DNA of 64,000 bases from Prevotella sp. P5-108 (GCF_002251385.1 NZ_NPJJ01000003.1:1-64000); one strand, 5' to 3'. Positions 34,610 through 43,882 are shown, numbered from the stretch's first letter. Made by a program: numbers and translations. Notes: generated by a model from the sequence alone, not told the origin.

Positions 34610-35605
34610 ATGGAACAGGAAATTATCCAACCCGTCAGTAGGGAACTGCTCAAGAGAGAGCTTACGCCCGAACGCCGTATGCGTATGACCAACAAGAGCC
34701 ATAACGAGATTTATGTCGTTACGGCACAGGAAGCGCCCAACGTGATGCTTGAGATAGGGCGTCTGCGCGAAGAGGCTTTCCGAACCGCCGGAGGGGGTAC
34801 GGGCAAGTCGGCAGATATCGACGAGTTTGATACCATGGAGAATGGCTGCAGGCAGTTGATAGTATGGAATCCTGAAGAGGAAGAAATCATCGGTGGCTAT
34901 CGCTATCTGATAGGTACCGATTGGAAGATAGACGACAAGGGACAGCCTGTGCTTGCCACGAGTCACATGTTCCACTTCTCTGAGAAGTTTATGACCCAGT
35001 ACGCACCCTACACCGTAGAGCTGGGGCGTTCGTTTGTGTCGCTCGGCTACCAGAATGTGCGCAAAAACACCAAGAGCATCTTCGCCCTCGACAACCTCTG
35101 GGACGGCCTTGGCGCCCTCACCGTGCTCTATCCCAACCTCAAGTATTTCTTCGGTAAGGTTACGATGTATCCCAGCTATATCCGTCGCGGCAGAGATATG
35201 ATTCTCTACTTCTTGCGCAAGCATTTTGATGACAAGGAGCACCTCATTGTACCGATGAAACCGCTGGTTATTGAGACTCCCGATGACGAACTGGCCAAGA
35301 TATTCTGCCATGACGACTTCAAGGAAGACTACCGCGTGCTCAACCGTGAGATACGCAACCTGGGGTACAACATCCCGCCGCTCGTCAATGCCTATATGAA
35401 CCTCAGTCCCACGATGAAACTCTTCGGAACCGCCATCAACTATGGCTTCGGCGATGTCGAGGAGACGGGCATCCTGATTGCCATCGACGAGATACTCGAG
35501 GAGAAGCGCATACGCCACATCGACAGTTTTATCGCCGAGCACCCCGAGGCGCTGCAGCTCACCAGCGGAGCCAACAAGGTGATATACAAGGACGGCTGCA
35601 AGTAG
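34610..35605 (+). CDS. glsB: GNAT-fold N-acyltransferase, GlsB/OlsB-type
   Basis: A 331-residue protein related to the ornithine-lipid N-acyltransferase OlsB and its Bacteroides counterpart GlsB, which adds a 3-hydroxy acyl chain to the amino group of glycine. The conserved LEIGRLREEAFRTAGGGTGK stretch is followed by DEFD and a hydrophobic core with IIGGYRYLIG and TVELGRSFVS. The ATG at 34610 follows the glsA stop by 14 bases; the ORF back to 34520 would overlap glsA. Confidence 0.85.
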   Translation: MEQEIIQPVSRELLKRELTPERRMRMTNKSHNEIYVVTAQEAPNVMLEIGRLREEAFRTAGGGTGKSADIDEFDTMENGCRQLIVWNPEEEEIIGGYRYLIGTDWKIDDKGQPVLATSHMFHFSEKFMTQYAPYTVELGRSFVSLGYQNVRKNTKSIFALDNLWDGLGALTVLYPNLKYFFGKVTMYPSYIRRGRDMILYFLRKHFDDKEHLIVPMKPLVIETPDDELAKIFCHDDFKEDYRVLNREIRNLGYNIPPLVNAYMNLSPTMKLFGTAINYGFGDVEETGILIAIDEILEEKRIRHIDSFIAEHPEALQLTSGANKVIYKDGCK

Positions 35606-35686
35606 GTGCCGCCCCGCATCCTGCCGCCACCCGCCGCCATGCCGATGCTGCTACCAGTGGGCGAGGCAGAGAGCAACCCCATAATG

Positions 35687-35721
35687 ATTGCCGTAATGGA
35701 CGCTAAGCCCATTACGGCAAT
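35687..35721 (+). terminator. hairpin after glsB
   Basis: Perfect arms ATTGCCGTAATGG and CCATTACGGCAAT around a nine-base loop, 82 bases past the glsB stop. Only a weak T-tract follows, so termination is likely but not certain. Confidence 0.6.
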
Positions 35722-35932
35722 TGCCGTTTTGATGCGTATGGGGATGGCTGCGACGCCCGCCGCCACCATCTTCCTGTCCGCCCCCAGACTCACCTCGCCA
35801 TAGTCCACCGCTGCGCAGCCAAAGGTTGCCGATTCCATCCTCATATCCACCACCAATCCATTGAAAATCATAATTATTACGCAGTTAATTGTTTTTAACT
35901 AAAATAATTGTGACCCATTCTGCAATAGTCCT

Positions 35933-35940
35933 TATCTTTG
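35933..35940 (+). promoter_or_regulatory. -7 promoter element of the serpin gene
   Basis: TATCTTTG on the plus strand, about 150 bases upstream of the serpin start; the -33 match is weak (TTGTG about 22 bases upstream). Confidence 0.5.
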
Positions 35941-36101
35941 CCAAAAATAATGTGTGGGCCTGCCTGCCAGACGCAGTGTGCCATAGACTGTTGGCCACGG
36001 CTTGCGCCCGTCCCGCCACAAGCGCCCCGCAGATGGCACGGCAGCAGACGACCGACCGATACATCACCGTAATAATACAGATAACTTTAATCATGACCAT
36101 T

Positions 36102-37310
36102 ATGAAACCGACAAGATTAGCGCTTATGTTGCTCGTAGCAATGGCAACAACCATGTTTGTGGCTTGTAGTAATGATGAAGAGAGAGGCGAAATAGAGCCT
36201 ATCCGAGTAGAACTTAATCAGGTGACGCAGACCGATTTCGCGGCGTGCAGCAATGGGTTTGCCAACGACTTGCTGGCTGTGCTCGCCGCCCAACCGTCTG
36301 CAGCCAAAGGCAATGTGGTGGTGTCGCCCATCAGCATGCAGTATCTGCTGAGCATGATGGCCAACACGGCAAGCGTCGAGGCCCAGGCAGAGGTGTTCGA
36401 CGCTCTCGGACTCAACAACTACACCCTGGCTGAGACCAACCAGCACAGCAAGGAACTGCTGACGCGCCTGCAGCAGGACGACAAGTATGTCAAGTTGGCG
36501 CTTGCCAACAGTATATGGGCCGACGATGACCTGTACATCTTGCCCGAAGTCGTGGCAAACATCGAGGACAACTACAATGCGGATTTCGTAGTCCACGACT
36601 TTGGCAACAAGGCCGACGAGGCCAAGCAGCTTATCGACAAGTGGGCAAGCGAGAAGACCCACGGCCTAATCAATAGCCTCAGCCTGAAGCCAAGCTCATC
36701 GACAGCCATTGTCCTGGCCAATGCCACCTATTTCAATGGCAAATGGTCGCAGCCTTTTAATGGCAGAAACACTTATCAGGGCGTCTTCCACAACGAGAAC
36801 GGCACCACATCAAAGGTGGATATGATGCAGGCGTCGGTAGATGCCAAGGTATATGTAGACGGCGATGTCTCGGTAGCCGAACTCACCTATGGTCGCGGCT
36901 ATTACAGCATGATGATAGTGATGCCCAAGGACATTGGACAGCAGATAACCGACAAGACCGACTGGTGGGGCTTGCACAACAAACTGGTAAGTGCCACGAT
37001 AGACATACGTCTGCCCAAGTTCAAGGTGCAGAATGAGTTCCAGGATATCGTGAAGGTCTGCCAACAACTGGGCATCAACAAGCTGTTTGAGGTGCAAAGC
37101 AATGGAGTGTGCTATGTCAACATGGGGCAGAGCGCGATGATAGATGTCGATGAAAACGGCACCAAGGCTGCGGCAGTAAGCTACGCTGAAGGTTCGTACA
37201 CGTCGGATAAGCCCACCGAGCCCATCAAGTTCGATCATCCCTTTGTCTATGCCATCCGTGAGAATACCACGGGAACCATCCTCTTTATCGGCAAGGTGGG
37301 GCAGCTGTAA
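36102..37310 (+). CDS. lipoprotein serpin (serine protease inhibitor)
   Basis: A 402-residue serpin with a lipoprotein signal (lipobox Cys22 in FVACSND), so expected on the membrane surface or periplasm. Serpin landmarks include NVVVSPISMQYLLSMMANTA, IVLANATYFNGKWSQPF, the hinge VDENGTKAAAVS and the C-terminal DHPFVYAIRENTTGTILFIGKV. The small Ala-rich hinge predicts an inhibitory serpin. By hinge counting (P15 Gly353), P1 would be near Thr367 and the loop spans about 351-374. An ATG at 36093 is an alternative start. It is monocistronic. Confidence 0.93.
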   Translation: MKPTRLALMLLVAMATTMFVACSNDEERGEIEPIRVELNQVTQTDFAACSNGFANDLLAVLAAQPSAAKGNVVVSPISMQYLLSMMANTASVEAQAEVFDALGLNNYTLAETNQHSKELLTRLQQDDKYVKLALANSIWADDDLYILPEVVANIEDNYNADFVVHDFGNKADEAKQLIDKWASEKTHGLINSLSLKPSSSTAIVLANATYFNGKWSQPFNGRNTYQGVFHNENGTTSKVDMMQASVDAKVYVDGDVSVAELTYGRGYYSMMIVMPKDIGQQITDKTDWWGLHNKLVSATIDIRLPKFKVQNEFQDIVKVCQQLGINKLFEVQSNGVCYVNMGQSAMIDVDENGTKAAAVSYAEGSYTSDKPTEPIKFDHPFVYAIRENTTGTILFIGKVGQL

Positions 37311-37434
37311 GACATCGCGGGCGCAGCCGCATCTCGTACGGATGTCGCTGTCGCGGCTGCTGCAGCGATGATGATTGGGCTGAAAGCCAGTGTCTTCACC
37401 CGCTTGCTGACCATGATTGGCGGCTCGTGCCTAT

Positions 37435-37498
37435 TGATACGAGGGCTCGTGCCTTATGGTACGTGGCCGCGTGACGGAAGGCACGAGCCCACGTATCA
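37435..37498. repeat. 21-bp inverted repeat with extra half-copy
   Basis: Arms 37435-37455 and 37478-37498 match at 20 of 21 positions (TGATACG/GGGCTCGTGCCTT). A third partial copy, GGCTCGTGCCT, lies just before the left arm at 37422. It could be a terminator of the serpin gene or a palindromic repeat. Confidence 0.8.
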
Positions 37499-37586
37499 TA
37501 AGTTACGAACCCGCCAGGATATGCTCCAGACTCGCCAAGGGGGCTGCGGCGGTGCTGTCGATGGTCGCGGCGCCGCTATAGATAAA

Positions 37587-37626
37587 CAGCAAGGGGGAAC
37601 CGGTCATTGCCGGTTCCCCCTTGCTG
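37587..37626. terminator. strong terminator between serpin and dgt
   Basis: Perfect 17-bp stem (CAGCAAGGGGGAACCGG and complement) around TCATTG, 15 bases beyond the dgt stop on the minus strand. No strong T-run on either side, but the stem is very stable. Confidence 0.75.
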
Positions 37627-37640
37627 TGCTGTGTGGCGCG

Positions 37641-38975
37641 TCAGATGATGGGCAGCGAGATGCCGTTAATCTTCTGGTAGATGTCCAAGGCATAGATGTC
37701 GGTCATGCCGCTGATATAGTCGATGACAGCCATGAGCCGTGTCTCCAGGTCATCGCTCTGTATGTCGTACTGGCTGCTGAAGCGCTTGATAAGTTGCTTG
37801 GAATGAAACTTCTCGGGGCTCACGGCAGCGCTCACGAGGTCGCGCATCAGTGTCTCCATAATCTTGTAACCCGACAACTCCACGTCGAGCACTATCTTGC
37901 TTTGATATATTCTCTCTTTAGATACCTGCGTGCATCGCTTGTAGGCGTTGCGGGGCCGCTCGGAGATGGCTTTGATGAGGCTGCCCTCAAATGTGCCAGC
38001 CAGTATCTGGCTCTCGTGGTCTACAAAGGCATGCACGCACTCGTTTTCGAGCAGTCCCACGACACACGCCCTCATATACACCACCTTCTCGTTGACATCG
38101 GTCACCCCGTCTTCCTCCACCCGCTGCAGGATGCTGGCGCGGGTGTCGCTGTCGAAGAAGCCCAAGAGCAGGTCTTCGGTCTCCTGATAGGTGAGCAGCT
38201 TGAGCTTGTGGGCGTCTTCGATGTCCATAATCTCATAGCAGATGTCGTCGGCCGCCTCCATGAGGTAAACCAGCGGGTGGCGGGCATAGCGCAGCGGCTC
38301 GCCGTCGGCAGAGAGGCGCGCGATACCCAGCTCGTCGGCAATCTTGCGGTAGGAGTCTTCCTCGGGGGCGAAAAAACCGAACTTGCCATGCCCTCCGGCT
38401 TCAGACGAGGCAAAGGGATATTTGACGATGCTCGCCAGGGTGGAGTAGGTCATGACAAACCCGCCCTCGCGCCTGCCGTGGAAGCGGTGGGTAAGGATGC
38501 GGAAGGCATTGGCGTTGCCCTCAAAGTGGGTGATGTCGTCCCAGAAGCGGTCGCTCACCCGGGTGCGCAGCTCCTGGCCCTCGCCCTCGGTGAAGAACGC
38601 CTGTATGGCTTTCTCGCCACTGTGGCCGAAGGGCGGGTTGCCCAGGTCGTGCGCCAGTCCGGCAGTCTGGACGATGGTGCCAATCTCCTCGAAGAGCGTG
38701 CCCCTCAGTTCGGGATGGCGCTCGGTGAGGATGCGTGCCACGTCGTCGCCGAGCGACTTGCCGAGCGACGAGACTTCGAGCGAGTGGGTCAGACGGTTGT
38801 GGACGAAGATGCTGCCGGGCAGGGGGAACACCTGCGTCTTGTTCTGCAGACGCCTGAAGGGCGCCGAGTAAATGAGACGGTCGCTGTCGCGCTTGAACTC
38901 CGAGCGGTCGTCATGCCGCTCGTGCCGCGTCTCCTGTCCGAGACGCTTGTTGGAGATAAGTTGTTGCCAATTCAT
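37641..38975 (-). CDS. dgt: dGTP triphosphohydrolase
   Basis: A 444-residue HD-domain enzyme that hydrolyses dGTP to deoxyguanosine and tripolyphosphate. Metal-binding residues lie in [13 protein letters not shown] and [16 protein letters not shown], with a later [22 protein letters not shown]. The start [15 protein letters not shown] at 38975 is chosen; the longer frame begins with GTG inside the -7 element. The ATG is six bases past the -7 G, so the message may be leaderless. Divergent from dut, also a nucleotide-pool enzyme. Confidence 0.94.
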   Translation of the reverse strand: MNWQQLISNKRLGQETRHERHDDRSEFKRDSDRLIYSAPFRRLQNKTQVFPLPGSIFVHNRLTHSLEVSSLGKSLGDDVARILTERHPELRGTLFEEIGTIVQTAGLAHDLGNPPFGHSGEKAIQAFFTEGEGQELRTRVSDRFWDDITHFEGNANAFRILTHRFHGRREGGFVMTYSTLASIVKYPFASSEAGGHGKFGFFAPEEDSYRKIADELGIARLSADGEPLRYARHPLVYLMEAADDICYEIMDIEDAHKLKLLTYQETEDLLLGFFDSDTRASILQRVEEDGVTDVNEKVVYMRACVVGLLENECVHAFVDHESQILAGTFEGSLIKAISERPRNAYKRCTQVSKERIYQSKIVLDVELSGYKIMETLMRDLVSAAVSPEKFHSKQLIKRFSSQYDIQSDDLETRLMAVIDYISGMTDIYALDIYQKINGISLPII

Positions 38976-38980
38976 AGCCA

Positions 38981-38988
38981 CAAAAGTA
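38981..38988 (-). promoter_or_regulatory. -7 promoter element for dgt
   Basis: Minus strand TACTTTTG followed by five bases and the dgt ATG at 38975. Confidence 0.6.
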
Positions 38989-39051
38989 GTGGAAAAAACC
39001 CTAATTATATTCTTTTATCATAAAAAAGTGAATAATGTGGTCAGAATTAGT

Positions 39052-39059
39052 TATTTTTG
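39052..39059 (+). promoter_or_regulatory. -7 promoter element for the dut operon
   Basis: TATTTTTG immediately before an ATG at 39061. Transcription should begin near 39066, so that ATG is excluded and the dut start is placed downstream. Confidence 0.6.
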
Positions 39060-39084
39060 CATGAAAAATCAAATCAGCATGACT

Positions 39085-39522
39085 ATGCTTAACGTCAAAG
39101 TAATCAACAAGGGGCACCAGCCCCTGCCCGCGTATGCCACCAGCCAGAGTGCTGGCATGGACCTGCGCGCCAACATCGACGAGTCGATAGTACTTCATCC
39201 CATGGAGCGCCGCCTGGTTCCCACCGGGCTCCATATAGCCCTGCCGCAAGGCTTCGAAGCCCAGATACGCCCTCGCAGCGGACTGGCACTGAAGCACGGC
39301 ATCACCGTGCTCAATACCCCCGGTACCATCGATGCCGACTATCGTGGCGAACTGATGGTGCTGCTCATCAACTTCTCTGATACCGACTTTGTCATCAACG
39401 ACGGCGAGCGCATCGCCCAGATGGTGGTGGCGCGCCATGAGCAGATAGAGTTCCAGCTCGTCGACGAGCTCGACGATACCGAGCGCGGTGCCGGCGGTTA
39501 TGGTCATACGGGGGTGAAATAA
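39085..39522 (+). CDS. dut: dUTP diphosphatase
   Basis: A 145-residue trimeric dUTPase that hydrolyses dUTP to dUMP. All five motifs are present: [37 protein letters not shown] and the C-terminal [12 protein letters not shown]. The start [10 protein letters not shown] at 39085 gives the usual length; 39079 is an alternative. The TPR gene begins ten bases after its stop, so dut leads a four-gene operon. Confidence 0.96.
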   Translation: MLNVKVINKGHQPLPAYATSQSAGMDLRANIDESIVLHPMERRLVPTGLHIALPQGFEAQIRPRSGLALKHGITVLNTPGTIDADYRGELMVLLINFSDTDFVINDGERIAQMVVARHEQIEFQLVDELDDTERGAGGYGHTGVK

Positions 39523-39532
39523 CCTGCAGACG

Positions 39533-41401
39533 ATGATGAAAATCAACTATCGCTATATCCTGATAGCTGCGGTGCTGCTGGTGGCGCTGCTGTCGCTGCC
39601 CACCCAGGCCAAGCGCAAGAAGGTGGCCGTGGCGGCTGCTCCCATCCTCTCTGCCCAGGACCAGCGCCGCATGGACAGTCTCTTCCTCGAGTCGGTCTGC
39701 GAGCGCCTCAAGGGCAACGATTCCATCGCACGCTGTCTGCTCGAAGAGTGCCGTGACCTCAACCCCTACGCCGCAGAGCCCTACTTCTTTCTCGCCAAAT
39801 ACTATGCCGACGACGGCAATGACTCGCTGGTTCAGGCTTATCTCGAGAAGACCGTCAGTCTGCGCCCCGACAACCAGACTTACCTCGAGACACTCGCCCT
39901 GAGTTACTACCGCAACAACGAGCTGGACAAGGCTGCGGCGGTGTATGAGAGTCTGGCGCGCAAGAACCGCGGCCGCACCGACCTGCTGCAGATTCTGCTC
40001 GGTATCTATGACAAGCAGAAAGCCTATGACCGCATGATAGACTGCCTGGACCGCCTGGAGCAGATAGAGGGCAGCGGCGAAGACATCACGCTGAGCAAGG
40101 TGAGCATCTACGGACTCAAAGGCGAGCGCAAGAAAGCTCTGGCGTCGCTCAAGCAGCTCGTGGCAGAGCATCCCTATGACATCAACTATCAGGTGATGAT
40201 GGGCAACTGGCTCATGCAGAACGGCGGAGAGAGCGAGGCACTCAAGATATTCACCGAAGCCCTCGCCAAGGAGCCTGGCAACGCCAATGTGCTCAGCTCG
40301 ATGTATGACTATTACAAGTCGGTGGGTCAGAACGACCTTGCCGACAACTGCCTGAAGAGCATCCTGGACAACCCCAAGACCGAAGACAAGACCCGCCTCA
40401 CCATGATGAAAGCCTTCATCCAGGACAATGAAGCGCGTGGCGACGACAGTACCCGCGTGATAGCTCTCTTTGACCAGCAGGAGAAGCTGGGTGTCTATGA
40501 TGCTACCCTGGCAGAACTCCGGCTGGCATACCTCAACCTCAAGAAATTTCCCGAAGCCGAGGTGCGTAAGGCGCGTACCCGCCTGCTCAGCCTCGAGCCC
40601 GACAACGGCTCCGTGAGGTTTGAACTCATACAGTCGTATTGGAAAGAACAGAACTGGGAGGAGGTCATAAAACTCAGCAAAGAGGGCACCGAGTACAACC
40701 CCGATGAACTCGCGTTCTACTACTTCCTCGGCCTCTCTTGTTACCAGAATGAGCGCAACGACGAAGCACTCAGCGCGCTGCGCCGGGGTGTGGCGCTTGC
40801 CGACGACAAGAGCAACAAGGACATCGTCAGTGACTTCTACTCGATGATGGGCAATATCCTGCACGACCAGAACAAGGAGCAGGAAGCCTTTGAGGCCTTC
40901 GACAACTGTCTGAAGTGGAAGGACGACAACATAGAGTGTCTCAACAACTATGCCTACTATCTCAGCGAGAAGGACACGGCTCTCAACAAGGCTGCGCAGA
41001 TGAGCCAGAAGACCATCAAGGCCGAACCCAAGAACCCCACTTTCCTCGATACCTACGCCTGGATACTCTACCGTCAGGACCGTTATGCCGAGGCGCGCAT
41101 CTATATCGACCAGGCGCTTGCCAACGACAGCGACTCGGTCCAGAGTGGTGTGGTGCTCGAACACGCTGGTGATATCTACTTCCGCAATGGTCTCACCGAT
41201 GAGGCTGTGGGCTACTGGCAGCGTGCGGTTAAGGCTGGCGGTGGCAGTGAGCTGCTCCCCAAGAAGATAAAGTACAGAAAGATAATTGAAGATGGTGACC
41301 GGAAGAAGCAAGATGGCGTCAAGCAGAAGCAGAACGGTGACCGGAAGAATCAGGATAATGACAAGAAGAAACAAGATGGAAACAAGAAGAACAATCCATA
41401 A
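39533..41401 (+). CDS. secreted tetratricopeptide repeat protein
   Basis: A 622-residue protein with a signal peptide (about 1-25), then TPR repeats over most of the chain (e.g. NPYAAEPYFFLAKYYADDG, NANVLSSMYDYYKSVGQND, LDTYAWILYRQDRYAEARI). The C-terminus is a charged Lys/Asp/Asn-rich tail. TPR arrays serve protein binding, so a scaffold in the periplasm is likely. The operon dut, TPR, DUF4292, EnvC-like suggests envelope assembly or wall-hydrolase control. Its end overlaps the next gene by 26 bases. Confidence 0.88.
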   Translation: MMKINYRYILIAAVLLVALLSLPTQAKRKKVAVAAAPILSAQDQRRMDSLFLESVCERLKGNDSIARCLLEECRDLNPYAAEPYFFLAKYYADDGNDSLVQAYLEKTVSLRPDNQTYLETLALSYYRNNELDKAAAVYESLARKNRGRTDLLQILLGIYDKQKAYDRMIDCLDRLEQIEGSGEDITLSKVSIYGLKGERKKALASLKQLVAEHPYDINYQVMMGNWLMQNGGESEALKIFTEALAKEPGNANVLSSMYDYYKSVGQNDLADNCLKSILDNPKTEDKTRLTMMKAFIQDNEARGDDSTRVIALFDQQEKLGVYDATLAELRLAYLNLKKFPEAEVRKARTRLLSLEPDNGSVRFELIQSYWKEQNWEEVIKLSKEGTEYNPDELAFYYFLGLSCYQNERNDEALSALRRGVALADDKSNKDIVSDFYSMMGNILHDQNKEQEAFEAFDNCLKWKDDNIECLNNYAYYLSEKDTALNKAAQMSQKTIKAEPKNPTFLDTYAWILYRQDRYAEARIYIDQALANDSDSVQSGVVLEHAGDIYFRNGLTDEAVGYWQRAVKAGGGSELLPKKIKYRKIIEDGDRKKQDGVKQKQNGDRKNQDNDKKKQDGNKKNNP

Positions 41402-42272
41402 CGCCACGCTCTTTGCCGTGGCTCTCGTGCTGGCATCGTGTGGTGCCAAGAAGACAGTGATGACCGGCGGTTCGGCGCAGACTCAGGCTGCCATGAAGAA
41501 GAGCGACGCCGTGAGCCCCTCGTTGCATTTCGTGCAGCAGGTGAGCGACCAGCGGCTCTACCAGAAGAACATTGTGGGCGACATGAGCTTCAGCATCAAG
41601 GCGGGAAGCATCAACCAGACGCTGCCGGGCCAGTTGCGCATGCGCAAGGACGAGGTAATCCGTCTGCAGGTGATGATACCGCTCATCCAGACCGAGGTGG
41701 GCCGCGTGGAGTTTACCCCCGACTACGTGCTCGTCATCGACCGTCTGCACAAAGAGTATATCAAGGCCGAGTACAGCCAGTTGGGCTTCCTCAAGGACAA
41801 CGGACTCGACTTCTACAGTCTGCAGTCGCTCTTCTGGAACGAACTCCTGTTGCCCGGAACGCAGAAGGTTGGCGAGGGAGACCTTGACAAGTTTACTGCC
41901 GAGATTGACGCCCTGGGCGACGAGGTTCCCGTGACGCTCAAGGCGGGCAAGCTCAACTTCAAGTGGAACGCCCGCCGCGCCGACCATCATATCCTCTCGG
42001 CGCTGGTGACCTATCTCGGCTCTGCCCACGGCACCTCGAGTCTCGCCTGGAACTACGGCGACTTCAAGGCAGTAGGCGCCAAGATGTTCCCAGCCTCCCA
42101 GTCGTTTACCTTCACCACCAATGCTGGCGGCAAGACCCAGCAGGCCACCGTCAGCCTGCGCATGAACAGCGTGCGCACCGACTCAGACTGGCAGGCGCTC
42201 ACCACGCCGTCTGCCAAGTATAAGAAGGTGGAGGCCCATGATGTGTTTGACAAATTACTCAATATGCGATGA
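41376..42272 (+). CDS. DUF4292 family lipoprotein
   Basis: A 298-residue protein with a lipobox at VLASCGAKK (Cys22). The body matches the DUF4292 family of Bacteroidetes, which resembles a LolA/LolB-like half-barrel with features such as DMSFSIKAGSINQTLPGQLRMR and VFTPDYVLVIDR-like EFTPDYVLVIDRLHK. A role in lipoprotein handling is an inference from that fold only. Starts at 41376 or 41358, both within the TPR gene tail; its stop overlaps the next ATG (ATGA). Confidence 0.85.
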   Translation: METRRTIHNATLFAVALVLASCGAKKTVMTGGSAQTQAAMKKSDAVSPSLHFVQQVSDQRLYQKNIVGDMSFSIKAGSINQTLPGQLRMRKDEVIRLQVMIPLIQTEVGRVEFTPDYVLVIDRLHKEYIKAEYSQLGFLKDNGLDFYSLQSLFWNELLLPGTQKVGEGDLDKFTAEIDALGDEVPVTLKAGKLNFKWNARRADHHILSALVTYLGSAHGTSSLAWNYGDFKAVGAKMFPASQSFTFTTNAGGKTQQATVSLRMNSVRTDSDWQALTTPSAKYKKVEAHDVFDKLLNMR

Positions 42273-43882
42273 GACGTATTCTGATAGTATTGATGGCAAT
42301 GGTACTGACCCTCCCTCTGGCCGCGCAGAAGAAGACGACGGCCACGAGGCAGAGCAAGCAGCGCACCACCGCCAAGACCACAACCAAGCGCAAGTCCCAG
42401 GCGACGACGACCAGGCGCAAGACCAAGGCCAAAGCCTCTGCATCCAAGAACGCCAAGCCCACCACCATCAAGGGCTTGCGCAATGAGCGCGCCGCCGTGC
42501 AGCGCCGCATCAGGCAGCAGGAGCAGGCGCTCAGAGTCAACAAGGCCAACGTGTCCAAGCGCCTCAAGGACCTCATGCTCATCAACAGCGAGATAGGGGA
42601 AAAGCAGAAGTCTATCGACGGCATCCAGAAGGACATCACAGCCCTCGACGACAACATCAGCATCCTCAAGTCGCAGCTCGCCACCCTCCAGAGCCAGCTC
42701 GATGACCGTCGCCAGCGATATATCAAGTCGATACGCTACATGGCAAGGCATCGCAGCGTGCAGGACAAGATGATGTTTGTCTTCTCGGCACAGAGTTTCG
42801 CGCAGATGTATCGTCGTATGCGCTTTGTCAAGGAATACGCCGCGTACCAGAAGGTGCAGGGCGATATGCTCAAGGTTAAGCAGCAGCAGGTCAACGAAAA
42901 GCATAAGCAGCTGGAGGACGCCCGCGGACACAAGCACCAGCTCCTCAGTCGCGATGTGCAAGCCCGCACCGAGCTTGAGGGCAAGCAGAGCGAGCAACAG
43001 AATATCGTGAAAGGACTGCAGCGCCAGCAGAAGACCATACAGTCTATCATAGACGAGCAGAAGAAGAAAAATCAGGTGCTCAACGCGCAGATTGACCGTC
43101 TTGTGGCTATCGAGGTGGCCAAGGCGAAAGCCCGCGCCGAGGCAGAGGCCAAGCGCAAGGCTGCCGCTGCCGCTGCCGCCAAGCGCAAAGCCGAAGAGCT
43201 GGCTCGCCGAAAGGCTGCCGCCGAGGCTGAAGCACGTGAAAACCAGCGCCGCATCGAAGAGGCACGCAAGCGCGAACAGCAGTTGCGTGCCGAGGCTGAA
43301 GCCCGACGCGGAAAGGGTGAGGCTGAAGAGCGCGCCCGACAAGCTATGCGCGAAGCCACAGCCAATCGCGAGGCTGCCGAACGCAAGGCGCGTGCCGACG
43401 AAGCCCGCAGCCGCAAGGAGATAGCTGCCGCCAAGCGCGAGGTGAGCAATGCCGAGTCGATGTCGTCGGTAGACCGCATGATGAGTGGTGGCTTTGAGGC
43501 CAACAAGGGTCGCCTGCCTATGCCCATCACCGGCAGCTACAAGGTGGTGAGCCACTTCGGTCAGTACGCCGTCGAAGGCCTCAAGGGCGTGACGCTCGAC
43601 AACAAGGGCATCAACATCCTGGGCCGTCCCGGAGCCGTAGCCCGCAGCGTCTACGATGGCGAGGTGAGTGCCGTCTTCGGTTGGGAGGGCAGCATGTTTG
43701 TCATGGTGCGCCACGGAGCCTACATCTCTGTCTATTGCAACCTGAGTTCGGTGAGCGTGAGCAAAGGACAGAAAGTCTCTACGCGTCAGGCGCTCGGCAA
43801 TGTGGGCCCCGACCATATCCTCCAGTTCCAGCTGCGTCGCGGAACGACCAAGCTCAACCCTGAAACATGGCTCGGCCGTTAG
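42269..43882 (+). CDS. EnvC-like murein hydrolase activator (LytM domain)
   Basis: A 537-residue periplasmic protein: signal peptide (about 1-17), a basic Lys/Thr/Arg-rich stretch, long coiled coils (about 65-265 and 270-400, the latter Ala/Glu/Arg-rich), and a C-terminal LytM (M23) domain from about residue 420. Zinc ligands seem lost: the usual HxxxD site reads NKGINILG and the HxH strand reads HGAYISVYCNL. This matches EnvC-type factors that switch on amidases rather than cut wall themselves. Translationally coupled to DUF4292. Confidence 0.87.
   Translation: MRRILIVLMAMVLTLPLAAQKKTTATRQSKQRTTAKTTTKRKSQATTTRRKTKAKASASKNAKPTTIKGLRNERAAVQRRIRQQEQALRVNKANVSKRLKDLMLINSEIGEKQKSIDGIQKDITALDDNISILKSQLATLQSQLDDRRQRYIKSIRYMARHRSVQDKMMFVFSAQSFAQMYRRMRFVKEYAAYQKVQGDMLKVKQQQVNEKHKQLEDARGHKHQLLSRDVQARTELEGKQSEQQNIVKGLQRQQKTIQSIIDEQKKKNQVLNAQIDRLVAIEVAKAKARAEAEAKRKAAAAAAAKRKAEELARRKAAAEAEARENQRRIEEARKREQQLRAEAEARRGKGEAEERARQAMREATANREAAERKARADEARSRKEIAAAKREVSNAESMSSVDRMMSGGFEANKGRLPMPITGSYKVVSHFGQYAVEGLKGVTLDNKGINILGRPGAVARSVYDGEVSAVFGWEGSMFVMVRHGAYISVYCNLSSVSVSKGQKVSTRQALGNVGPDHILQFQLRRGTTKLNPETWLGR

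Larger units (their letters stand above)
35606..36092 (+). other. intergenic region glsB-serpin with hairpin and promoter
   Basis: No gene is supported in these 487 bases. A 13-bp perfect inverted repeat (35687-35721) follows glsB. A -7 element TATCTTTG sits at 35933-35940, giving the serpin message a leader of roughly 145 bases, unusually long compared with the short leaders elsewhere in the window. The open frame that reaches back to 35889 crosses this promoter and is not a credible start. Confidence 0.6.
37311..37640. other. convergent intergenic region with two large inverted repeats
   Basis: These 330 bases between the serpin and dgt contain no supported gene. They hold the inverted repeat at 37435-37498 and the terminator at 37587-37626. 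A plus-strand open frame through the whole of dgt from 37368 is an antisense shadow. Confidence 0.7.

Noticed and set aside
35440..35871. 143-codon minus-strand ORF overlapping the end of glsB
   Set aside because: Overlaps glsB and the hairpin at 35687-35721, Met/Ala/Ser-rich with no recognisable motif, and no promoter seen.
35889..36101. N-terminal extension of the serpin frame
   Set aside because: The extension crosses the -7 element at 35933 and precedes a complete lipoprotein signal, so the start at 36102 (or 36093) is used.
39395..41449. 684-codon minus-strand frame opposite the TPR gene
   Set aside because: Leu/Val/His-rich composition, typical of antisense reading of a GC-rich gene, and no promoter or family features.
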